The notes beneath the pieces were generated by a model. The model saw only the letters and a list, made by a program, of their open reading frames with translations, was not told where the DNA came from and did not search any database. Below are positions 23,301 through 32,000 of a stretch of DNA of 64,000 bases, in pieces (within the stretch, counting starts at the first letter, position 1; every line of letters begins with the position of its first letter). Both the position numbers and the translations under genes were made by a program. This stretch comes from Oikopleura dioica (Eukaryota > Chordata > Appendicularia > Copelata > Oikopleuridae). The stretch is from positions 7,321,001 through 7,385,000 of the forward strand of contig OU015567.1 in NCBI GenBank assembly GCA_907165135.1, in the 5' to 3' direction.

Positions 23301-23560
23301 AAGATAAACTCCGCTGCGACGGCTCTGACGCTCCTGATGATGATGATGAAGAAGCTGAAGATCTCCGAGTTTTTGACGGAACCACAAATTGCAAGCTCGC
23401 CTCTCAAATCAACAGTGCGCTCGTTTCAGCATCCCGAAAATGGGCCTGCACGCGATCCGGCTTCAATAACTCAGCTGCTGACAGACTCGTCCGACATTTT
23501 AACAAACTTCACCGTCAATTCAAAAAACGAATGTGCTCAGACGAGCTACTTGTCTCTTGA
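20317..23560 (+). CDS. Secreted astacin metalloprotease with VWA and EGF domains
   Basis: Exons 20317-20341, 20709-22055, 22100-22228, from 22302, and a last exon beginning about 23206 and ending 23560. Exon 1 (MKLFKFFA) joins to VSSAVGATERPETDD, a signal peptide. The astacin domain carries the zinc motif HEFMHRLGFLHEHSR and the Met-turn SIMHYYSG, so the catalytic residues are present. An EGF-like domain (CADAGPNRCGAPFHVCLN, YECVCVVGF) follows, then a proline-rich linker and a VWA domain (DMVVMIDGSGSYSGY, SAKSIIVATDVHYW, LNDLYIFGND). EGF repeats come next (INECNLGTHDCHAKATC, DPCETLTCDGAHEFC). Between about 22920 and 23000 the reading frame shifts before the last EGF (RGATCNNIEGSYECICDG), which no intron I can find explains. 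The C-terminus is a unique basic-acidic tail (DAPDDDDEEAEDL). Probably an extracellular matrix or house-related protease; the substrate is unknown. Confidence 0.82.
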
Positions 23561-24279
23561 GGGTCTATTTTATCGCGCTCTTCCGCTTTTTAACTAGCAT
23601 TCTTGTAAATGCGTCAAGAATCTGCCGAGTTATGATTTTCTCGTTATTTTTTTTTCCTTGATAAAAGTTTTTTTTTACTGTCGACGTCTATTATTCAATA
23701 AAAAGCGTGATGTCATGAAAAAATTAATATGAACAGTAAAAATTTCTCATTTCGATGATTTCCCTCTTTCAGGTTTCCAAATGTAGCAGTCAAACAATGA
23801 AGCAATTACTTTATTTCGATGTAGCACATGAAATATGAAACAGCATACAAAAAAAGAGCTCCTCTTTTCTCGTAAGATTATCTCTAGAATGTCATATTGT
23901 TTTCCATTAATTGTTTAATTGTTAAGTTTTAATTGGTACATTTTATGCAGCTCATGTAGCAGCGTTCAAATATTTATGACAGTGTATATTTATATACAGT
24001 TCAACCTCAAATAACTTCTCTTTTTGTTTAAAAATGATAGGCTTAGAGAAAATAAAAAGAAGGAGACGATTTTCTGTTTTTATATCTAAAATGAACTGAA
24101 TTCTGAGAAATGGCTTGTTTCGTTGTAGTTGTATGAAATCAAGGATGACAAACATTATTGTTTCAGTTTTTTTTTTTTGTATTAATTTTGAGAAAGGAAC
24201 GAAAAACGTAAATTCATGGGAATTCTAACAAAGAAGGATTGATTGAGCTAGCTGGTAATCCGTAGCAAAGATGCAAGGA
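23561..24279. other. Intergenic, no supported gene
   Basis: AT-rich DNA with an AATAAA shortly after the astacin stop (near 23697) that probably ends its transcript. The only frames are short and unrecognised. A long T tract lies at about 24166-24178. Confidence 0.5.
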
Positions 24280-24453
24280 TTAGAAGCTGTTCAAAAATCG
24301 ACGAAGTTTTTTGATGTTGTGGCGCATCGCCTTCTCGCTCTGCCGGTAGCGGATGAATTTGGTCATTGCAGGTGTAACCTTGTAGCGATTGAAGAAGCGA
24401 AACTCCATCGCGAAGGCCGAAGAAAAGATGGAGAAGAGGATAAAGATGTTCAT
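24280..24453 (-). CDS. Putative secreted basic peptide, 57 aa
   Basis: Read from 24453: MNIFILFSIFSSAFA is a strong signal peptide, followed by MEFRFFNRYKVTPAMTKF, IRYRQSEKAMRHNIKK and LRRFLNSF to the stop at 24280. The mature part is markedly cationic (about 13 Arg/Lys/His against 3 acidic residues) with no cysteine, and the end could form an amphipathic helix. Such properties fit a secreted cationic peptide, for example a hormone precursor or host-defence peptide, but no family is recognised. An acceptor-like acaacag lies about 16 bp before the ATG. Overlapping + strand frames look like shadows. Evidence is limited to the signal peptide and composition. Confidence 0.42.
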   Translation of the reverse strand: MNIFILFSIFSSAFAMEFRFFNRYKVTPAMTKFIRYRQSEKAMRHNIKKLRRFLNSF

Positions 24454-24747
24454 CAGAGAAGAAGAAGCTGTTGTTGTAAGTTTGTGTTCTTGGGAGGAGT
24501 CGATTGATGTGGTTCCATTGAGTTTTTCCGATTATATATTATTTTTTGAGGGCGCTATTTACGCATTGATCTGGTTAGAGCATCACACTTCGGGGCATGT
24601 GAAGAAAATTCTCAAATAAGGAAGCAATACATATTCTTTAAAATCTTACTCCACCATGATATGATTTTCCTTTGCTCGATTTTTTCGGCTAATAACTACT
24701 ATAATAACCAATTTTTTCATGATAAAATTCTACATCAATTTATTCTA

Positions 24748-24874
24748 CTACTCATAAGACTGTCCTTCTCCACGGAATTCTCTAGTAATTCTCTAGCTCT
24801 GGTCTCTCTTCAAAACGCATGATTCTTTCGCCTTTTTCTAGAGAATTCCGTGGAAAGGGACACTCTTACGAGTA
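24748..24874. repeat. Inverted repeat with 40-bp arms
   Basis: ctcataagactgtccttctc...cacggaattctctag is mirrored by ctagagaattccgtgg...aaagggacactcttacgag around a 45-bp loop. It may be a short MITE or a hairpin. No coding role is evident. Confidence 0.6.
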
Positions 24875-25499
24875 TTTCGATATATTCTAGGTCATAATTT
24901 CCACAAACAAAGCGTGCTAAGTCCAAAAGTTTCCGGCGCAGGGTATCTTTTTTTTGTCGCTGCTTATCATCTCTGTCTCCACAGGAGATCAGCCTCTGCC
25001 GCGCATACCCGTAGTAGATGTGTTTGATGCTAAATAGTGCTAATAGCACGCGCAAAGAAAATAAAGCCACTCGCCCCGGGGAGCATCACACATCAGATCA
25101 GAGCTTTCTACCCATCTAGGCGAAGCACAAGCGGTGGTTTTGTTGCGGCAAAATTTACCGAAAGCGAACCAAGGTAAAATTGAAAATTGCCAATTTTTGG
25201 AAAGCCGAATTTCCAACGATATAATAACGTCCTTTTCGCCAAATTTGACTCATTTTCAATATAAAAAATAATAAATTTACGAAATTTCGGATTCAAATAA
25301 GCCGTTTTTCACATCAATTATCGATGGAAACTAAAAATTGAAAAAAAAAATTAATAATTTCAGAAGCTGTGCGCGTCAAAACGTAATGGTCGCAAAAGAC
25401 TCCGGTAAAAAGTAAGAAAAGTGTCTCCGTTTATCCATTCCTAAACATGCTTAAAAAAGAGGGAATACGAATCCAATTAATTCGTGGCTTTTGCGCGCG

Positions 25500-27306
25500 A
25501 TGGGGCTGTGTCAGTCGAAGAAGAGGAGTTTGGAGGAAAAGTTAACCGCGAAGAGGTAACAACGTGCATCCATCTTTGAGCGCGATAAATTTTTGAGATT
25601 CACGACTGGCAGGATTGACAAATTTATGGGGTCCTTTCCGCGCCCCATTTTTAGTCTAAAGGGTTGAAACTTTGTTCTAGTGAGCATCTTGACGAGCGAG
25701 AGCTTGTTGAAAGTTGGCTGGATACGCTTCAAAGAGCGCAAAGCGACGATGAGAAATTTATCCTTTACAAAATCCTCGTCGGCTTCTTTGAGAACCGTGG
25801 TCATTTCTGGAACATGGCCGGCTACGCGCAGAAACAATTCGACCTGGTGCGCAACTCAGTGAACAAGGAGCATTTGTTGTGTGGAAGTCTAAACCTCGCG
25901 CGTGCAAAGCTCTTTTTGGGCGATCACTCAGAAGCTGCCAAAATGGCCAACTACGTCAGTACCAGAACACGTTTTTGCCACATTAGCAACTCTATTTTCA
26001 GAGTCTCAGCATGTTGGAAAACATCGACTTGAATGCGGTAAATTATCGGTTCAAGGAAAGAGTTTTTTAATTAATAATAAGACTCATCAGAAAAACCTTC
26101 TCAGAATTTCAAAAATGACCTCTGCGCTGGAACTGGTTAAAATTAAAAAAGCTCTTTTGTTAGGTCGATGCACTACTTACTGCTGGAGGAGCAAATATCG
26201 GATGCTCACGGTACATTCACTCGTCTTACTCATCTATGTATTTTATAGATATTCCATAGCTTTGGGACATCTTGATGCAGCGTTGAGGCTTAGCCATATG
26301 TACTCCGACAAAGTGACTGAAGCTTTAACATGTTGCCTTCTTTCTCAGCTCTATTTCCAGCTGCGGGACGACGGGAAGGGAACATTCTACCCCATGAAGG
26401 TAAAATTCGAAGTTCAAAGCCAAGTTTCAGAGACCAATTTTCAAGGCTGACTCGCTCCTGGCCCGCTTTGGCGAGCAATGGGACGAAAAGTCCAAATGCA
26501 CAATCATGCTGTCGATGGCGTATGCTGAGCGAAAGGTAGGTAAAAAATATCGAGGCGAGGAGAGGGATGAAAAGGCATCTGAAATGATTCTAGAGCAAAA
26601 AGCTTGATTCTGCAATGGCTCGATGCGAGGAAGCGATGGCAATTGCACATGAATCGAATGATAGAGCTACTCAAGCACATACGATTCTCTGCTTTGCGGA
26701 TATTCATCGACAGCGTATGGATAATGATGCTGCTATTCCAAGGTGGAGGAAGTCGTTTTAGCTTGCTTTCAAAAAGTCCTCTAGGTACAAAGCGGCGCTG
26801 AAGATGTTCCAAGACAACGGAGATTCTATGGGAAAACTAAGAGCTCAAATTGGGCTTGCAAAATGCCTTGTCTTCAAAAAAGACCAACGAGAAGCTTCCC
26901 ACTTTTATCAACTCGCTGTTGCTACCTGCCATCAAACTGAAAATAAGGTACCATGAATACAAGACCATTTAATGATCATATCTCCAAGAGCTACGCAATC
27001 AAAATTTACGAAGATCTGATCATCATCGAGACTCACAACAATCTCGTGTCCAATATCGAGCGGTACACATCTTTGCTTCGCCAGGCGTTGAAGGAGATGA
27101 AAGTCAAGTGTGGGGCATGTCTGGGTCTGGAAAAAAGACCAGACTTAATTGAGTAATCATTCCTTTTAGAATACATTGGCGACGAGTCGACTCAATTAGA
27201 GGCACTGAACTGTACTCATTTCTTCCACACGGATTGCGTCCAAGGAGGAATTTCCGTCTGCAGATGTTGCCAGCAGAACGTCCACGATCTAAGGCCCATC
27301 AACTAA
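25500..27306 (+). CDS. RAPSN: Rapsyn (43-kDa receptor-associated protein of the synapse)
   Basis: Exon 1 (25500-25555) encodes MGLCQSKKRSLEEKL, with Gly-2 placed for N-myristoylation as in rapsyn. Exon 2 (25681-25954) has HLDERELVESWLDTLQ, FFENRGHFWNMAGYAQ, SLNLARAKLFLGDHSEA; later exons give IALGHLDAALRLSHMY, ADSLLARFGEQWDEKS and CEEAMAIAHESNDRATQ. This is a chain of tetratricopeptide repeats. The C-terminus holds a coiled-coil segment and a RING-H2 finger (VKCGACLGLEK, LNCTHFFHTDC, SVCRCCQQNV). That order is diagnostic of rapsyn, which clusters nicotinic acetylcholine receptors at the neuromuscular junction and can act as an E3 ligase. Introns are mostly 40-130 bp. AATAAA follows the stop near 27380. 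Exon borders in 26000-26960 were joined by frame and homology and could be off by a few bases. Confidence 0.87.
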
Positions 27307-27649
27307 AAAGCTATTTTCCATGTTCAAATCAAATTTTTACCGCGCATTCGACTGAGCACTGCTTTACAACTTTAAATTCAATAAATTGATAAATCTTTCA
27401 TTGTCCGAGAATTTTCTGTTACAAGCGATAATTCATTATAAAACTCATTATTACTCCAATCGCTGTCAGAAAGTCGGGTTCCAGCCAAAAAGTTATGATG
27501 AGTTCTAAAACGTGGCCAGCGAAGGAGCCGAACCGCGATCGGACAAGTGCGCATCTCATTAGGTCCGGAAGCAGACGTCTCTCTTACTTCATTCTTTGAG
27601 AAGCCATTTTTTATATTCCAATCTATCTTTTTATACGTATTTTTTCACC
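27307..27649. other. Intergenic between rapsyn and PLA2-like genes
   Basis: Contains the rapsyn polyadenylation signal and presumably the promoter of the next gene. No other feature is visible; no tRNA-like clover-leaf could be built from the GC-rich patch near 27510-27570. Confidence 0.45.
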
Positions 27650-28852
27650 ATGAAAGTCGTGAGTTTCTGGCTCGCCGCGCTCTTGGAAGCGCAGAAAGTA
27701 GATAAAGGACCAACAAGAGGACCTCGCGGAAGAGGGCGAAAACTTCAAGAGCTTCAAGCACTGTATCAATCGCAGCTGAAACAGAATCAATCGAGAATTT
27801 TGGAAAGAGCTTCAGAACTCGAGGAAGACAGCGAGTTATCCAGAGCGCTTTCATTTTCCTTCCTTGAGCAATTTTCCAAGGTAGCCATTTTTCAACCCTT
27901 TTTGGTTCTTATTCCTTCAGTACAAAGCCTGGCGTGAATCAGCCCGAGACTCGAACAACGATTTGTTCATTTCGTTCGATGACAACCGTGATATGATCAT
28001 CCAACAACTCGACCATCACCTGGCAGCTTCTCAAGATTCCCCTTACGACAAGCTTCCGAACTACGACCAGCTCCTGGAGTACGGCTGCTATTGCAACTTG
28101 CTCGATCAAAAGATAACTCAAGGACAAGGAGACCCAGTTGATGAGATTGACGAGGCTTGCCGCGCTTGGAGAAGATGCTCTTATTGTTGAGTTCATAAAA
28201 CATTTTCCGCTTTATAGCAATATTTTAAAACTAGAATGCTGAACTCTAAAAGCACTAGAATCGATGATGTCGACTGCGAGCCACTGCACACTCCCTATCA
28301 GCTTTTCTTTGATTACGAAGCGAACATGTATAACTGCGATAAGAATATTGACAATCCTTGCGCTAGGAAAGGGTCCGGAAAATCTCCAGCTTCATATATA
28401 AATTCATCAATTTTTACCCTGAAATAGAAACGCCTGTTCATGTGATGGAGAGCTGGCCCTGCGGTTAGCAGAGCTCGCGCCTATGTTCGACGAGAGAGTA
28501 TTAACGATCATTACGAAAAATTCTCATAATTCCATTTTCAGTTCAGTAAATCAGGCGGATTCGACAGGAAGCAGTGTCAGTGGAAACTGAGAACAGGACC
28601 AAATCCTCCAGATGAATGCTGTGGAAGCTATCCAAATAGGTAAGAGATCTAAGAAATGCGTGGAGGAAATGCGTAAATGGATCTTGTGTGGGGAAACAAT
28701 TGAATCAATTAATTCTAATTATGCTAAATGATTCGTTAAGATTTCCTTACAACACCAATTTCGGTGACCAGAGATGCTGTAAGAACGATGTATACAGACC
28801 AAATGAGGGACAATGCTGCGTGAAGGGCCGCGTAACGACTTGCTCATTTTGA
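27650..28852 (+). CDS. Secreted PLA2-like protein lacking the catalytic His-Asp
   Basis: Starts MKVVSFWLAALLEAQ (signal peptide), then a basic/Gln-rich propeptide-like region. The phospholipase A2 fold is seen as YGCYCNLLDQKITQGQGDPV then DEIDEACRAWRRCSYC: the Ca-loop cysteines and D-x-x-D are there. The usual CCxxHDxC is ACRAWRRC, so the active-site His and neighbouring Asp are missing. Further exons supply VDCEPLHTPYQLFFDYEA, ACSCDGELALRLAELA and a C-terminal cysteine module ECCGSYPNRFPYNTNFGDQR, CCKNDVYRPNEGQCC. Small introns include 28491-28541 and 28641-28739; the junction near 28190 is unresolved. PLA2-like modules of this kind without lipase activity occur in invertebrate secreted proteins, and a structural role is inferred. 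AATAAA follows the stop at about 28891. Confidence 0.75.
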
Positions 28853-29047
28853 GCCTTTTTGAGACCTTTTTATACCTTTTTATACACGAAAAATAAAACG
28901 CTTGTGATTTTCATTGATGGAATATTTATTAATTATTGCACAGCAGTGAAAGTTTAAGATGATGAATCTGACGATTGGTAAGGTAAGTTGAGAAGTTAGA
29001 AATCAAGGTAAGTACGCGTCGGGATATAAACATAAAAAGGCTCAATC

Positions 29048-32000
29048 TTATGTAAAGAGCCGTTGGAGGTTATTGGCCTTGTAGTCGGTTCTGAGCTTGA
29101 CGAAATTGTGAAGCACATTCTTGTCCAGATTTGCGAGCTGATCTCCAGTGCAGACTTGTCTGAGATTCTCTGGAACAGCAATCAACAGGTTGCACAAAGC
29201 ATGGAGGGTGTCGAACTTGGAATCAACGAGAACAGAGTTGAGCGATTTTGCGGCAGTTCTGTATTCTTTTATGTCGCAGATGGCCAGCATTCCACCCATG
29301 GAGGAAAATTGGAAAGCTAAAGGAAAATATATGACTTGCAAACTTTTCGAAATAAACCTTGAAGATGGTCATAAATGAGCGTGTAGAATTTTCCACCTAA
29401 GGCAGTTAGGATCATATCAATATTTTCGCCATCAAGATGCTTTTTCATAGAAGAAATGACCTTGTGGAGGTATTCGACTGCTTTTCGACACGCTGGGGTG
29501 GCTTGAGAGGCGAGCTCGTCAGACAGGAAGTCATTCCGTTTTTGCTCAGATTTTAGGATGTTCTTAGCGAAGCCGATTGCCGACGTAATCGTCTTCTCCA
29601 GAGCATTATCCATAGTACTCTCCATCGCGTCTTTCATGGCTTTCCTAGCCTGGACGGCTTCTGCGTGAATAGGACTCTGCGCAGTCAAGGGCAAAAGATC
29701 ATCGTTGAATTGCTTTTCAAACAAGTGCCACACTGTATTTGCTTCTTGGACGAGCAGAAACATGGACATATCTGGCTCTGCCTTTGGCTCAGCAGCTGGC
29801 GCCTGGCTCAGGCCAAGATCAATCGCGTACTGGACCTGGGCTCGGCAAACTGTGCTGTGTAAAAACCTGTCACAGGTCCTGTTTCCTGTTTTTGGGGAAC
29901 CTGTCTGAGTACCTGTGTAAAATCGGGTAATAATTTGGGCCTGTCCTGTGTACCTGTGTAAAATTGGGGGATAAATTTTTCTTTTGCTGTCCCTGTTCCT
30001 GTTTCTGTCTTAAACAGGCCTGTGTTTCCCGCTCAGGTCCTGACCATAGACAGGTTCCTGTGTAACCAGGTCAGGAACTGCATAAGTCAGGGAAAATGTA
30101 TAAAGAAATCAATAGCGAAAGACGAGAAAAAGAGTACAATAATCAAAATTACCGATAAATTCGCGTCTTTTTGTTTCTTTGTAATATTTTTTCTCAGAAA
30201 TTTCCTGTTTTTTTGTCCTGTCACAGGGCCTGTTTCCTGTTTTCTGGCCCGCTCAGACCTGTTCAGGCAGGCCCTGACCTGTGTAACCTGTTTGATAAGC
30301 TGTGTGAAAAAACCTGTCTGAGTACCTGTCTAAAATCAGGATATTTTTGCTTCCTGACCTGTGTACCTGTGTAAAATATGGGACAGAATTTTTTTTTCCT
30401 GTTCCTGTGTCTGTTCCTGACACAGTTTGCCGAGCCCAGGTACTGGACATGTTGCTTGATCAAAAACTCCAAAAGTATGTTGAAAATCTTCAACCCATTC
30501 TCAGCAATCGAATTGGTTGGAGAAAGCATTCCGCAACGTCTAAATGCCGAGTGGGTCTCTTGCAAGACGGAAGCAGCAAGCTCCTCGGAAATTAGAATTT
30601 CAACCTTGCGGTTGTCAGAGCCGAATATTGACCCGACTTTTGATGCCATTTCGGAGCCCAAGCCGCGTTTCTCGTGACCTTGGCGTTCGTAATAACGATC
30701 AAGGAGCTCTTTTGACCTCTTTTTGAGGAACATTTCTTCATCAGAAAGATAACTGTAAATAGAATGCGGACTGTAGAAGATGAGTAATCGTTAGCTAAAC
30801 ACTCAGATACACAAATCCAGCATAGAATGGACATAAAATCACTGAATGGCGTCTCTGAATGTCTGACTAAAGAATTCTCAAGGGTTTCAAACTTTCTCTA
30901 CGGTATGCAAAAATTTGCAATAAAACTAGTCTCATCGGATGAAATCGAATTTGTGATGAGCGAATTCGTCGGCCGCAAATTATGTCCTGCGCGGTGTATT
31001 GCTCCGGGGGACAAAATAAAAATTTATCTTGTCGCATACGCAGCTGAATTATGCCACTTTCCGATTTCCGCTTCAATTTGGCGGTGAGCGACAAAGAGTG
31101 TGATGGATATCGGGGCGCCTTCAGGTGGGCCCCCTTCGATGTTCCATATGAGTTGAGACATGTGTGGTGATAAGAATAACATGGCAATAAATAGAAAACA
31201 GCGCATCCTTTCCTAGAGATAAAGTCGTCGAAGACGGATCGTTGAAGCTTCTTCGTGAATGTCGAATCTTTGTAAGAGTTTTATAGTGTTAGCTGATGAT
31301 ATTTTGTATGAAAATAATAAACTCTTTCCTGATCCAGGTCGGTGTTTACTCAGAGCTGCAGAGAGCGTTGATGTCTTCTCGTACAACTTATGACATTCCG
31401 ATAGATAGAGCTCCAAGTTCTTTCTTTTCAGCGGGTCAAGTTTTCCATGAATGTACTCTCCCAATTGATTGTCGTAGCAGCTCTGGATCAGTTTCCCCAG
31501 CACTTGTTCTGGCGAGTTGAACACCTTCGAAATCTGCGGCGATTTTCCATCGATGAGCTGCGTTATTTGCTCAAAAATACTTTCATCCGCTTCGATTTGC
31601 TTCAGCGCTTCTTCCACATACGCATCCACGCAGAGCTGATAGTTCTGGTAGCGACTGAGTGCAGAGTTTGAAATGCTCGCAAATGCTCGCGAGCGAAAAG
31701 AGCGAGAGCAAAAATTTATCATTGCTCTGAGAGCAGGGGAGCGGGAGCATGAAAATGAGTTGGCTCGAGAGCCAAAAGAGCACGAGCACAAATTTGAACC
31801 CGCTCGCGAGCGCAGAGAGCACGAGCGCATATGTCAGAAATGCTCGGGAGCTAGACGAGCGGGAGCGGCTGCTCTCGTGCTCGCCATGGAATTGACTCAC
31901 GAGCGGCTCGCGAGCAAAATTAAAAGAGTAATTTTTTTGCATAATTATTCACTTTCATAAATAAATTTCTTTGAGGATCTATTTTTGGTGTTTTCGTATG

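Noticed and set aside
30827-31087. An 86-codon + strand frame opposite EXOC5
   Set aside because: No domain, lies within the predicted EXOC5 intron and partly shadows minus-strand frames.
31214-31214. Another GA donor for the EXOC5 intron 30755-31214
   Set aside because: Phase would fit, but the homology on either side is too weak to choose between GA-AG and an undetected extra exon, so I do not claim it.
31268-31328. A second GA-AG intron in EXOC5
   Set aside because: A canonical GT a few bases downstream (AAG A|GTTTATT) gives an in-frame join (GSGKNSTFTKKL) that fits the family equally or better.
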